Origin: Bradyrhizobium erythrophlei
GTDB taxonomy: Bacteria > Pseudomonadota > Alphaproteobacteria > Rhizobiales > Xanthobacteraceae
Assembly (NCBI GenBank): GCA_900129675.1
Contig: FSRD01000001.1
Span: 547,501 to 611,500, forward strand
Direction of reading: 5' to 3'
Length of the DNA: 64,000 nt
Positions 26,199 to 36,556 of this stretch are shown piece by piece. Under the pieces are notes generated by a model. It searched no databases. It was not told where the DNA came from and worked only from the letters and a program-made list of their open reading frames with translations. The translations under genes and the position numbers were made by a program. The first letter of the stretch is position 1. Each line of letters starts with the position of its first letter.

Positions 26199-26518
26199 TC
26201 GGGCTGCCGATAATTGGTGTACTGGATATCGAAACTGGTCGCGCCATAGAGCTTCACATAGACGATCGGACCGGTGAGCTTGACTTCATCGATCGAGCGC
26301 GGCCCCTTGAACAGGGTTCCCTCGTTCTCATGGCCGGCGGGATAGATCACGGCCTGGCCCGTCGGCGGCGTGAGCGTGACGATCATGGTCACCGCGGTCG
26401 CCGATTCCGGAATGTATTTCGACACGTCGACCTTGATCGGTGTCGGCTCGACGGGCTGATCCGGCGGGACTTCGGCCTGTGCAATCTGCACCAGGGCCGG
26501 CGGCGGCTGCATATCCAT
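26195..26518 (-). CDS. Hypothetical beta-rich protein, first gene of the OGT-like operon
   Basis: A 107-residue protein with no signal peptide or membrane segment. The first 30 residues are Pro/Gln/Glu-rich (MDMQPPPALVQIAQAEVPPD); the rest alternates in a beta-sandwich-like way (ATAVTMIVTLTPPTGQAVIYPAG, VKLTGPIVYVKLYGATSFDIQYTN). Its stop overlaps the second OGT-like gene start by 4 bp, which points to tight coupling. I cannot name the family; Ig-like or tail-fibre-like small domains look similar. Possible roles include an acceptor or a partner of the transferases. Confidence 0.72.
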   Translation of the reverse strand: MDMQPPPALVQIAQAEVPPDQPVEPTPIKVDVSKYIPESATAVTMIVTLTPPTGQAVIYPAGHENEGTLFKGPRSIDEVKLTGPIVYVKLYGATSFDIQYTNYRQPD

Positions 26519-26714
26519 GGTCTGGTTCCCTGTAACGCTTGCAGGTTTGCCAAATTCTACCCTGGCGAGGCGCCGGTAAAATCAATTTCTTGGGGCATCC
26601 TGCCGGCGTTCGGCGATCGATGGCGATTGGCTTTCCGGCCGCGATTGAAGCAGATCGCCTAAAGCAAAGGGGGACCCGTCGCCAAGTCCCCCTTCATCCC
26701 CTGTTCGCTGGCGC

Positions 26715-28367
26715 TCAGAAGTTGAACGTCATACCCGTGGTCGCAGCTCTGATGGTCGCGCCACCGATCGTGTTGTTGAACTGATCGCGAGAGCAGACCT
26801 GGTAGCCATGGCCACTCGCACCAAGGCAGTAGTGCGCGCCCGGACCTTGATTGAGCTGGGAGCCGACAATGTACCAGCTGGCCCAATCGCTGAAGTAATA
26901 GCGGGCGCCGATCGCATACTGGGTGGCATCATTGCTGAACAGGTTGCCTTGCAAGGTTGCCAACGGTGCGAGCACCGGATCGTTGACGCTCAGCATCGCC
27001 GGGTTACCCGGACTCTTGAAGGCGTGGGCGTAGGACGCGCTCAGCGCCCACAAGCCAATCCGCTGCGTGGCGCTGGCGAATACGGCATCGCGCGAACGCT
27101 CGTTGAACGGTTGTTCGGCGGGGGTCACTTCGCGCCGGATCCACTCGTAATAGGCGTTCAGCTGCAGGTCGCCGAGACCATCGTTGAAGTGATAGCCGCC
27201 GCCCACCTTCGCGGCCCATTCGTTGTGCGTGCCGGTCAGGACTTGCGAACCGTCAGCCAGGAAGACCGGTGCGAAGAAGGGCGTGCCGGCCAGGGCGGGT
27301 TCGAGCCCGTCGTCGCCGTGACGATTGACCTGCTCGTGGAGCTCATAGGCGGCGATCGCCGTGAACGGCCCGTTCTTGTAGGTCAAGGCCGCGCTGTAGG
27401 CGTTGCCGAAGGAGCCGTCGGTACAACCGTTGCCGCCGATATTGCCGGGAATCGCACCACCGGTGTTCGGGAAGTTGCTGCCGCTGCCGCGCGCCGACGC
27501 GCCATTGCACTGGAAGATGTCGCCGTAGGAATAGTCGCTGTTGTCCCTGGCGTAGTTTTGGCCGGGCGAGGCCAGCGCGCTGAACTGGAAGCCATTGAAG
27601 ATCGGCGACTCATACCAGACCGCGTGGCTCATGCGCCAATCGAACTCGGCACGGTTGTCGCCGCCGGTATTGCCCATGATTGAATTGTAATCGCCAAGCG
27701 TTCGAGTGAACGGATCCATGGCGGCCGTGGATTTCTTGTACGGCGTATCGCTCTTGCCGGCCTTGATGGCGCCCCACGGCCCCTCCATCCCGACGAAGCT
27801 GTCGCGCGTTCCGAACGCTGCGCGCTCGGTTGGCGCCGACGCGAAATCGACTTGAGATTCGATCTGGGCCACGACGGCCATGCCGTCCCAGCCATACGGC
27901 GCGAGGTTGTGCCTGACGCGAATACCGAAGCTGGAAATATTGCTCGCGACTCCGAGTTTCGTTCCCTGGTCGTAAACCGAGGGATTGAAGACGTCCCCTG
28001 AAAGATCGATCGATCCGTAAAGCGTAACCGTCGTGTTGTCGATCAGCGGCCCCAACGGACCCGCCTTAACCGGAATGCCGCCAATCGTCATGCCGCCGGG
28101 CTTGGGTGCCGGTGAGGTCGCGACGCCGGCGTGCAGAACCGGATTGCCCTTGAATTTGCTGGGGTCGGTAACGGCCGGCGCGGGCGCCGCTGCTACCGGC
28201 TTTGCCGCGGACAGACTGCGCACCTTCGCGCGTAATTCGGCATTTTCTTTTTCAATCTTGTCGAGCCGCGCCATCACGTCATCGAGTGTTGCAGATCGTG
28301 CTGCACCACTGAATGAGATCAGGCAGAGGGCGGCGCAAGCCGTCCCCGATAGAAGCGTATTCCTCAT
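26715..28367 (-). CDS. Outer-membrane porin
   Basis: A 550-residue porin. The signal peptide (GTACAALCLISFSGAARSA) is followed by a short coiled coil (MARLDKIEKENAELRAKVRSL), an Ala/Pro linker, and a beta-barrel with many aromatic-girdle strands starting at TTVTLYGSIDLSGDVF and ending with the terminal Phe (GMTFNF), as needed for BAM recognition. GIRVRHNLAPYGWDGMAVVAQIESQVDF and AWEWMS-like strands fit general diffusion porins of the group. I start at the ATG with CGGGGA upstream; a frame reaching 28544 adds a non-signal stretch and is rejected. Confidence 0.92.
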   Translation of the reverse strand: MRNTLLSGTACAALCLISFSGAARSATLDDVMARLDKIEKENAELRAKVRSLSAAKPVAAAPAPAVTDPSKFKGNPVLHAGVATSPAPKPGGMTIGGIPVKAGPLGPLIDNTTVTLYGSIDLSGDVFNPSVYDQGTKLGVASNISSFGIRVRHNLAPYGWDGMAVVAQIESQVDFASAPTERAAFGTRDSFVGMEGPWGAIKAGKSDTPYKKSTAAMDPFTRTLGDYNSIMGNTGGDNRAEFDWRMSHAVWYESPIFNGFQFSALASPGQNYARDNSDYSYGDIFQCNGASARGSGSNFPNTGGAIPGNIGGNGCTDGSFGNAYSAALTYKNGPFTAIAAYELHEQVNRHGDDGLEPALAGTPFFAPVFLADGSQVLTGTHNEWAAKVGGGYHFNDGLGDLQLNAYYEWIRREVTPAEQPFNERSRDAVFASATQRIGLWALSASYAHAFKSPGNPAMLSVNDPVLAPLATLQGNLFSNDATQYAIGARYYFSDWASWYIVGSQLNQGPGAHYCLGASGHGYQVCSRDQFNNTIGGATIRAATTGMTFNF

Positions 28368-28654
28368 GACGTTTTTTTCCCCGCGTTCGTAGTCGTCCCA
28401 ACTAACGAGCGAGGGGAGCGTAGTGTATACCAAATGCCATAGGAAAGGGCCGAGGGCCCTCAACATGACAAATACGTAAGGTGTCGCAAAAAAGGTACAT
28501 GAGTACTGCTGCAATGCAGCATTTTGTCGCAGGGACCGCTCCATAACGTCGCACCCGCTCTGGTTGTGGCGCGCATCCTCCGGCCGACTGATCGATCAAG
28601 GCATTCTAAACAAGGAGCTTTCGGGCTCCCCTTGTCGAAGCGAGACGCGTCGGA
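28368..28654. other. Intergenic region between porin and SURF1 genes
   Basis: About 285 bp that holds the porin promoter and a long leader. On the minus strand a TATACACT block lies some 65 bases before the porin ATG (about 28420-28430) and is the best -10 candidate; no good -35 partner is clear. No repeat or gene was recognised. Confidence 0.4.
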
Positions 28655-29422
28655 TCAACCCCGCCGCTGCCCGCGCCACCACACGCCGAACGCGATCACC
28701 ACCGCGCCCGCCAGCGCAAACCAGGTGGCGGCGTATTGCAGGTGATCATCCTTAAGGTGAACTTCGAGCGGCCCGGGTTTTGGAATGCCGCTGGCGGGCA
28801 CGGGGCTTTCCAGATCGATGTAGAACGGCGCGATTCGTTTGCCGCCCTCGCTCCAGCCGAGCGCGCGCGCCATCGCAAGGTGATCGCGCGTGAACCACAG
28901 CCGCTTGGCGGCATTTTCAGGCGGCGTCAGCGTGCCCGCGCTTTCGGGAAAGCGGATATAACCGGTCAGGTTCGCGGGCGCATCGGTGACGAGCCGGCTC
29001 ACCGCGCGATCCTGCTGGGCGCGATCCTGCATCGTGTTCTGCACGAAGCCGGCATTGACCACGACGATCGCTCCATCCGGCAGCCGCGCCGGCAAAAACG
29101 CCCAGGTGCCCGGACCGGAGACATCCTCGCGCACCGCGGAGCCGGACGAGTACACCATGGCGTCGGCAAGCCTGGCGTAGGTGGCGGCAAAGCTGACGCG
29201 GCGGAATTCGTCGTGTGCCTGCGTGAGCGCGCTCCATTGCGAAGGCGCCGGCAGCGCCTCGGGCGCGGCGGCGAGCCGTTCGTTCAGCGCCGCGATCAAG
29301 ACGTGCTTCTCGACCCGGCGCTGCAATTGCCAGATCCCGAGGCCGGCAAACACCGCCACCATCACCAGCGTGAAAGCGCCAAAACCGGCGATGCCGCGGC
29401 GTCGCAAAACCGGTCCGGTCAT
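28655..29422 (-). CDS. surf1: SURF1 family cytochrome oxidase assembly protein
   Basis: A 255-residue protein with one membrane helix near each end (GAFTLVMVAVFAGLGIWQLQRR and YAATWFALAGAVVIAFGVWW). The segment GIWQLQRR after the first helix and GYIRFPESAGTLTPPEN, LWFTRDHLAMARALG are family hallmarks. SURF1 helps insert haem a into CoxA. It follows the oxidase operon, overlapping the DUF983 gene by 4 bp. A longer frame reaching 29836 belongs to another frame of DUF983 and is rejected. Confidence 0.94.
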   Translation of the reverse strand: MTGPVLRRRGIAGFGAFTLVMVAVFAGLGIWQLQRRVEKHVLIAALNERLAAAPEALPAPSQWSALTQAHDEFRRVSFAATYARLADAMVYSSGSAVREDVSGPGTWAFLPARLPDGAIVVVNAGFVQNTMQDRAQQDRAVSRLVTDAPANLTGYIRFPESAGTLTPPENAAKRLWFTRDHLAMARALGWSEGGKRIAPFYIDLESPVPASGIPKPGPLEVHLKDDHLQYAATWFALAGAVVIAFGVWWRGQRRG

Positions 29423-29808
29423 TTCGGCTCGCGGTCCATCAGCCGGCCGGGCGCGGCCTTGTGATGGAATTGCAGCGCAATCAACAGCGACTTCATCGAG
29501 CGCAACGGCAGCAGCGTGGTCGCCAGGATCAGCGGCAGCCAGAGCACGGCGTGCAGCCAGAACGGCGGCTGGTATTTCACTTCCACGATCAGCGCGGCGC
29601 CGACCACGATGGCGCCGGCCAGCATGATGATGAAAATCGCAGGGCCGTCGCCGGTGTCGATGAAGGCGTAGTCGAGCCCGCAGGATTCGCAGCGCGGCGC
29701 CAGCGTGAGAAACCCCGCGTAAAGCTTGCCGTTGCCGCAGCGCGGGCATTTGCAGGCGATGCCGCGCATTGCGCTTTGCGCCAATGTGGGCAGCGTCTGA
29801 TCCGGCAT
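29419..29808 (-). CDS. DUF983 family membrane protein
   Basis: A 129-residue protein with a zinc-ribbon-like pair of Cys knuckles (CKCPRCGNGKLY and PRCESCGLDY) and two membrane helices (PAIFIIMLAGAIVVGAALIV and VLWLPLILATTLLPLRSM). The family regularly sits between coxC and surf1 in alphaproteobacteria and is assumed to help oxidase assembly; direct proof is lacking. The start is ATG MPDQTLPTLAQ. The preceding coxC terminator means transcription may be partly independent of the cox operon. Confidence 0.93.
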   Translation of the reverse strand: MPDQTLPTLAQSAMRGIACKCPRCGNGKLYAGFLTLAPRCESCGLDYAFIDTGDGPAIFIIMLAGAIVVGAALIVEVKYQPPFWLHAVLWLPLILATTLLPLRSMKSLLIALQFHHKAAPGRLMDREPK

Positions 29809-29832
29809 GCTCTGGTCTTTCGTTGTTTTGAA

Positions 29833-29860
29833 ACAAAAAGGGCGGCCCCGCGGCCGCCCC
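29833..29860 (-). terminator. Rho-independent terminator after coxC
   Basis: Read on the minus strand: GGGCGGCC, a short CG-rich loop, its complement, then TTTTTGTTT. It lies between the coxC stop and the DUF983 start and should limit transcription of the cox operon into the assembly genes. Confidence 0.8.
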
Positions 29861-29882
29861 CTTGTATCACAATGGCTTCTGG

Positions 29883-30779
29883 CTAATGCGCGCCGTGCGC
29901 CACGGTTTCCGCGCCATGGAACCAGACATAGATGCAGATGAACAGGAACAGCCACACCACGTCGACGAAGTGCCAGTACCAGGCGGCGAATTCGAAGCCG
30001 AGATGCTGGGTCGGCGTGAAATGGCCGGCATAGGCGCGGATCAGGCAGACGGTCAGGAAGATGGTGCCGACCAGGACGTGGAAACCGTGAAAGCCGGTCG
30101 CCATGAAGAAGGTCGCGCCGTAGATGTTGCCGGAGAAGCCGAACGCGGCGTGAGCGTATTCATAGGCCTGCACGCAGGTGAATGTGGCGCCGAGGACGAT
30201 GGTCAGGATCAATCCGTATTTCAGCCCCTGGCGGTCGTTCTCCAAGAGCGCGTGATGCGCCCAGGTCACCGTGGTGCCCGAGGTCAGGAGCAGCAGCGTG
30301 TTGAGCAGCGGTAGATGCCAGGGATCGAAGGTTTCGATGCCATGCGGCGGCCAGGTGCCGGGCACGCTGCAGGCGCCCATCGCCGTTCCGGCGCCGCAGC
30401 CGAACACCGCGTCGCGCGTGGCGTGGACCGCGTCGGCGGGGAACAGCGCGGAGTTGAAGAAGGCCCAGAACCAGGCGACGAAGAACATCACCTCGGAGGC
30501 GATGAACAGGATCATGCCGTAGCGGTGGCTGATCTGCACCACGCGGGTGTGGTCGCCCTTGTACTGGGCTTCGCGGATCACGTCGCCCCACCAGCCCGCC
30601 ATGGTATAGAGCACGCCGATGGTGCCGATGCCGAACACGATCGGCGCGGCCGCATACATGTGATGCATCCAGCCGATCGCACCGACGGCCATGATGAACG
30701 CCGAGATCGACCCGACGACCGGCCATGGGCTCGGATCGACGAGGTGATAATCGTGGTGCTTGACTTGCGCCTCAGCCAT
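29883..30779 (-). CDS. coxC: Cytochrome c oxidase subunit III
   Basis: A 298-residue subunit of the aa3 oxidase with seven membrane helices. Hallmarks are [37 protein letters not shown] (with the conserved Glu of the proton/lipid region), [33 protein letters not shown], and the ending [22 protein letters not shown]. The start is [12 protein letters not shown] with GGAGAG upstream. It is the last gene of the cox operon. Confidence 0.97.
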   Translation of the reverse strand: MAEAQVKHHDYHLVDPSPWPVVGSISAFIMAVGAIGWMHHMYAAAPIVFGIGTIGVLYTMAGWWGDVIREAQYKGDHTRVVQISHRYGMILFIASEVMFFVAWFWAFFNSALFPADAVHATRDAVFGCGAGTAMGACSVPGTWPPHGIETFDPWHLPLLNTLLLLTSGTTVTWAHHALLENDRQGLKYGLILTIVLGATFTCVQAYEYAHAAFGFSGNIYGATFFMATGFHGFHVLVGTIFLTVCLIRAYAGHFTPTQHLGFEFAAWYWHFVDVVWLFLFICIYVWFHGAETVAHGAH

Positions 30780-30871
30780 TGCGGTCTCTCCGTTAGCGGT
30801 GCCGTATCCTTCGGCACGTATTCGTCTCAAAAATCAAATCGAAAAATTCCGGTAGTCCGGAATTCCCGGTG

Positions 30872-31516
30872 TCAGAGGTTACCCTTGCGCTTGTCCGGCT
30901 CGCTCGCAGCCAACGGCTTCGACGAGGGATCGCGCACGGGATAGAAGGTGTAGGACAGCGTGATGGTGTTCAGGCCGTCGTTCTCGCTGTCGGCGGCGAG
31001 CGCCGGATCGACATAGAACACCACAGGCATGTCGCGCTTCTCGCCCGGCGCCATGGTCTGTTCGGTGAAGCAGAAGCAGTTGATCTTCTGGAAATACGAT
31101 CCCACCGTCAGCGGGGTGACGTTATAGGCGGCCTGGCCGGCGGTAGTCCGCGCCGCCTGGTTGGTCACCGAAAAAAACACGGTGACGACTTCGCCGATCT
31201 TGACCTCGATCTCGTTCTGCTCCGGCTCGAACTTCCACGGCAAACCGGGCGCGACATTGGCGTCGAAACGCACCGTCACCTTGCGCGCCAGCGGCGCGCC
31301 CGAGGGCGCCGAGGTCGCCACCTGCGTGGTGCCGTTGAAGCCGGTGGCGCGGCAGAACCAGTTGTAGAAGGGAACGGCGGCATAGGAGGCGCCGACCATC
31401 AGCACCACGACGAAACCGCAGATCGAGGCCACGATCGCATCGCGCGTCAGGCGGCGGCGCGAGACCATTTTGTGGCTTGCGGCAGGCGCTTCGCGTTGGG
31501 TCGGTTGCTCTGCCAT
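30872..31516 (-). CDS. ctaG: Cytochrome c oxidase assembly protein CtaG (Cox11)
   Basis: A 214-residue membrane-anchored copper chaperone that builds the CuB centre of CoxA. One N-terminal helix ([29 protein letters not shown]) ends in the family motif [15 protein letters not shown]. The periplasmic domain carries the copper motif CFCF in [12 protein letters not shown]. The C-terminal LSYTFYPV is also typical. The start is [12 protein letters not shown], 5 bp downstream of the stop of the small gene before it. Confidence 0.95.
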   Translation of the reverse strand: MAEQPTQREAPAASHKMVSRRRLTRDAIVASICGFVVVLMVGASYAAVPFYNWFCRATGFNGTTQVATSAPSGAPLARKVTVRFDANVAPGLPWKFEPEQNEIEVKIGEVVTVFFSVTNQAARTTAGQAAYNVTPLTVGSYFQKINCFCFTEQTMAPGEKRDMPVVFYVDPALAADSENDGLNTITLSYTFYPVRDPSSKPLAASEPDKRKGNL

Positions 31517-31521
31517 ATCAG

Positions 31522-31686
31522 CTACATCGGCCGCACGAGAACGGCCGGCCCCTTGACGAGGGTGACCGCGAAAAACAGCACGACCAGCACGCCGAGCGCG
31601 AGCGCGATCGCGATCGAGCGGTGACGGCGGCTTCTTTTCTGCGCCTCGGTGAGGACGATTCCATCTGGCATCCGCTTCTCGTCCAT
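31522..31686 (-). CDS. Small membrane protein of the cox operon (CoxF-like), 54 residues
   Basis: Short gene between ctaB and ctaG: ATG at 31686, TAG at 31522. The protein begins [20 protein letters not shown], then basic residues and one membrane helix ([21 protein letters not shown]). Small single-helix proteins at this place in Bradyrhizobium-type oxidase operons have been called CoxF; the role in oxidase assembly is unproven. Its spacing to both neighbours (17 and 5 bp) fits co-translation. Confidence 0.8.
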   Translation of the reverse strand: MDEKRMPDGIVLTEAQKRSRRHRSIAIALALGVLVVLFFAVTLVKGPAVLVRPM

Positions 31687-31704
31687 TCGCTTCCCATGCG
31701 CCCC

Positions 31705-32691
31705 CTACCCGATCGCCGATGCGACGGCGCCGATCGCGGGTGCGACGGCGCGAACCACGACCTCGAGCAACAAGGTCGCAAACAGCGCGAACAGATAAAG
31801 GATCGAGAAGGCAAACAGCTTTCGCGTCGCGCGCGTGGCCGCAACGCCCTCGCGGCGGCGATAGACGTTGATGGCGAGCGCCAGCATGCCGGCGCCGAGC
31901 ACCAGCGAGGTCACGCCATAGACCGCGTCGAAATAGCCGAGCGGCCAGGGCGCAAAGGCAACGGCCACCAGCACGACGGTGTAGAGCAGGATCTGCAGCC
32001 GCGTCGCGTCGGGACCGGCGACGACCGGCAGCATCGGCACGCCGGCGCGGGCATAATCGTCGCTGCGGAACAGCGCCAGCGCCCAGAAATGCGGCGGGGT
32101 CCAGAAGAAGATGATCAGGAACAGCAGGATCGGCTCCATCGACAGCGAGCCGGTCGCCGCCGCCCACGCCACCACCGGCGGCAGCGCGCCCGCGGCGCCG
32201 CCGATCACGATGTTCTGCGCGGTCCAGCGCTTCAGCAGCATGGTGTAGATCACGACGTAGAAGAAGATCGTGAACGCGAGCAGCCCGCCCGCGACCCAGT
32301 TCACGAGAATGCCGAGCGTCATTACCGAGAAGAACGCCAGCGTGATCCCGAAGGCCGTCGCTTCCGGCGGGGTGATGCGTCCGCGCGGGATCGGCCGGTT
32401 GGCGGTGCGCGACATCAACGCGTCGATATCGCCCTCATAGGCCATGTTCAGCGCGCCGGAAGCGCCGGCGCCGACTGCGATGCAGAGGATCGAGGTGAAG
32501 GCGAGGACGGGATGGAAATGGCCCGGCGCGATGATGAGGCCGACCAGCGCGGTAAAGACCACCAGCGACATCACCCGCGGCTTCAATAGCGCGATGTAGT
32601 CGCCGACCTCGGCCTCGGAAATCCGAGGGCTCAGCTCGATGGCGTTGTGATCGACAACCGACAAAACAAATCTCGCTTTGGTTGGAAACAC
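31705..32691 (-). CDS. ctaB: Protoheme IX farnesyltransferase (haem O synthase)
   Basis: A 328-residue UbiA-type polytopic prenyltransferase that attaches the farnesyl group to haem b for the aa3 oxidase. The two Asp-rich sites are [21 protein letters not shown] and, later, [21 protein letters not shown], with [16 protein letters not shown] near the N-terminus. Start is uncertain: GTG at 32691 with AAGGGC upstream, or TTG at 32664, which gives [13 protein letters not shown] and fits usual N-termini. It lies between coxA and the small coxF-like gene. Confidence 0.95.
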   Translation of the reverse strand: MFPTKARFVLSVVDHNAIELSPRISEAEVGDYIALLKPRVMSLVVFTALVGLIIAPGHFHPVLAFTSILCIAVGAGASGALNMAYEGDIDALMSRTANRPIPRGRITPPEATAFGITLAFFSVMTLGILVNWVAGGLLAFTIFFYVVIYTMLLKRWTAQNIVIGGAAGALPPVVAWAAATGSLSMEPILLFLIIFFWTPPHFWALALFRSDDYARAGVPMLPVVAGPDATRLQILLYTVVLVAVAFAPWPLGYFDAVYGVTSLVLGAGMLALAINVYRRREGVAATRATRKLFAFSILYLFALFATLLLEVVVRAVAPAIGAVASAIG

Positions 32692-32714
32692 GGCGCGCCC
32701 TTACGGCGCGCCGC
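32691..32714 (-). other. Hairpin between coxA and ctaB
   Basis: Nine-base arms CGGCGCGCC and GGCGCGCCG around a 5-base loop, just after the coxA stop. There is no T-run, so it may attenuate or stabilise the 3' end of the coxBA message rather than terminate fully. It touches the upstream ctaB start candidate. Confidence 0.55.
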
Positions 32715-32725
32715 GCATTTTTAGT

Positions 32726-34429
<1,704 letters not shown>

Positions 34430-34444
34430 TCAAAGCCTTGTTAC

Positions 34445-35284
34445 TTACTGCGCAGCCTGACCAGCCGAGGCGAACGAATTCGCCGGATTGGTCGCAAATT
34501 TCTTCTTCGCGCCTTCGACCCAGCTCGCGAATTCCTGATCGTTCACGACCCGCACCGCGATCGGCATGAAGGCGTGATCCTTGCCGCACAGTTCCGAGCA
34601 CTGGCCGTAATACATGCCGACCTTGGTGGCCTTGAACCAGGTCTCGTTGAGACGGCCGGGCACCGAGTCGATCTTGATGCCGAAGGCCGGCACCGCGAAG
34701 GAGTGGATCACGTCGGCGCCGGTGGTCTGGATCCGGATGATCTTGTTGACCGGCACCACCATCTCGTTGTCGACGCCGAGCAGCCGCGGCTGCTTGTCCT
34801 GCGCCAGCAGCGAATCGAACTCGAACTTGCCGTTATCGGGATAGGCGTAGCTCCAGTACCACTGCTTGCCGGTCGCCTTGATGGTCAGGTCGGCCTTGGG
34901 AATATCGAGTTCCTGGAACAAAAGGCGGAACGACGGCACCGCGATGCCGACCAGGATCAGCACCGGAATCAGCGTCCAGGCCACTTCGATCAGCGTGTTG
35001 TGGGTGGTCCTGGAGGGGACCGGATTGGCCTTGGCGTTGAACTTCACCACCACGATGATGAGCAGGGCGAGCACGAACAAGGTAATGATCGTGATCAGCA
35101 CGAACAGGAAGTTATGGAACCAGGTGATGTTCTCCATCACCGGCGAGCCGGCTCCCTGCAGCTTGTATTCCCACGGCGCAGGCTGCCCCAATTCAGCGAA
35201 TGCCGTCCCGCCGGCCACAAGCGCCATGCCTGCCACCGCTAATCCCAGCAAATGCCGGCCCATCTGGCCCTTCGACATCTTCAT
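34445..35284 (-). CDS. coxB: Cytochrome c oxidase subunit II
   Basis: A 279-residue subunit that accepts electrons from cytochrome c. A signal peptide (LLGLAVAGMALVAGGTAFAE) precedes two membrane helices (NFLFVLITIITLFVLALLIIVV and IEVAWTLIPVLILVGIAV). The periplasmic cupredoxin domain has the aromatic patch KQWYWSYAYPD and the CuA ligands C229, C233, H237 and M240 in QCSELCGKDHAFM. The start is the ATG with GGAG upstream; the longer frame to 35410 is rejected. It is the first gene of the cox operon. Confidence 0.97.
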   Translation of the reverse strand: MKMSKGQMGRHLLGLAVAGMALVAGGTAFAELGQPAPWEYKLQGAGSPVMENITWFHNFLFVLITIITLFVLALLIIVVVKFNAKANPVPSRTTHNTLIEVAWTLIPVLILVGIAVPSFRLLFQELDIPKADLTIKATGKQWYWSYAYPDNGKFEFDSLLAQDKQPRLLGVDNEMVVPVNKIIRIQTTGADVIHSFAVPAFGIKIDSVPGRLNETWFKATKVGMYYGQCSELCGKDHAFMPIAVRVVNDQEFASWVEGAKKKFATNPANSFASAGQAAQ

Positions 35285-35785
35285 GCCGCTCGCGCTCCTT
35301 TGATAAATCCCCAAAGCATCGCCGGCCGGATGGCCGGAAAATGCCGCACGATCCGCCCTGGCAAACGGCCTTACGACGTACTCTATGAGTGCACCTTGTA
35401 AGCACACCATAGGAGCACTCGAGCCAGATCGCTAGAACGCGTCGAAATCCAGCCTCTCAAACCATAATTCGCAGGCTCTCGCAATGCAGTAGTGGGACGC
35501 AAAGCCATGCGTTACAGGCTAATCTCCGGATGTCACATTTTCCCGGTAAATCAGGCCAAAGCCGCACTTTTGGAGGATAGCGCCGCTTGACAGCCGGATT
35601 GCCGGATGTAGGCACAGACGGGGTGCTTCACAGAAACCTGATTCGCAGGTTCTGAGCAGCCCGCCCGGCGCGGAAATCGCTTGAAGAGCGCCTTCAAGGC
35701 GCCGTCATTGCGGTATCAGTCGATTTGCGTGCTGCCGGCCTGGTCGCCAGCCCGGCCGATAGGAAATATCAGAGGATCGACCCGG
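35285..35785. other. Divergent regulatory region, cox operon / ialB-like gene
   Basis: About 500 bp without a gene. It must contain the cox promoter (minus strand) and the promoter for the secreted IalB-type protein. A TTGACA hexamer at 35587-35592 on the plus strand is the best -35 candidate, but its -10 partner is weak. Composition is somewhat lower in GC around 35395-35580. No strong palindrome was found. Confidence 0.45.
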
Positions 35786-36334
35786 ATGGGGCGTTCGAAA
35801 CATCAGGCGAGACTGAAGGCGCGGCTCGGATGGGCGCCCACCCGCTGGCTGGGCTGCATGCTCGCCATAGCCTTGCTGCTCGGCTTGACCCGGGCGGCCA
35901 GCGCGCAAGGCGCGGTGCGGTCGGTCCATGGCGACTGGCAGATCCGCTGCGACACCCCGCCGGGTGCGCAGGGCGAGCAATGCGCCCTGATCCAGAGCGT
36001 GGTAGCCGAAGACCGCTCCAACGCCGGCCTCACCGTGATCGTGCTGAAAACCGCCGACCAGAAGAGCAAGCTGATGCGGGTGGTCGCCCCGCTCGGCGTG
36101 TTGCTGCCCTCAGGCCTCGGCCTGAAACTCGACAATGTCGACGTCGGCCGCGCCGGTTTCGTCCGCTGCCTGCCGAACGGCTGCGTCGCCGAAGTCGTGA
36201 TGGACGAAAAACTGCTCGGCCAGTTGCGGACCGCCAAGACCGCGACATTCATCATCTTCGAGACGCCGGAAGAGGGGATCGGGTTTCCGCTCAGCCTGAA
36301 CGGGCTCGGCGAGGGGTATGACAAGTTGCCCTAG
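35786..36334 (+). CDS. Invasion-associated locus B (IalB) family secreted protein
   Basis: A 182-residue protein with a signal peptide (WLGCMLAIALLLGLTRAASAQG) and the IalB fold: VHGDWQIRCDTPPGAQGEQCALIQSV, LKTADQKSKLMRVVAPLGVLLPSGLGL, RCLPNGCVAEVVMDEKLLGQL. Conserved Cys pairs probably form disulfides. IalB was described for erythrocyte invasion in Bartonella; in soil bacteria the role is unknown. The start is ATG MGRSKHQAR with AGAGGA upstream. Confidence 0.9.
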   Translation: MGRSKHQARLKARLGWAPTRWLGCMLAIALLLGLTRAASAQGAVRSVHGDWQIRCDTPPGAQGEQCALIQSVVAEDRSNAGLTVIVLKTADQKSKLMRVVAPLGVLLPSGLGLKLDNVDVGRAGFVRCLPNGCVAEVVMDEKLLGQLRTAKTATFIIFETPEEGIGFPLSLNGLGEGYDKLP

Positions 36335-36556
36335 GGGTATTCTTCAGACCCCAGGACAAGACCCTCCCTATTTGTGGCCACAGTGCCTATCTTCAACTCG
36401 TCGCCCCGGCCAAGCGAAGCGCGAGCCGGGAGTCATAGCTACAGGTTGCCGTGTTGTAAGATGAGCCCGCCGCGAGTCTATGCTTAAACACCGGAACCTG
36501 TGGTTTTGGGTCCCCGTATTCGCCGGGACGACTGGAACAATCGTGTTGGAGACGTC
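36335..36556. repeat. Repeat-containing intergenic region before tldD
   Basis: Contains CGTCGCCCCGGCCAAGCGAAGCGCGAGCCGGGAGTC and GGGTCCCCGTATTCGCCGGGACGAC, half sites of intergenic repeats related to the element at 4083. No gene seen. GGAGACGTC just before the tldD ATG is its SD. Confidence 0.55.
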
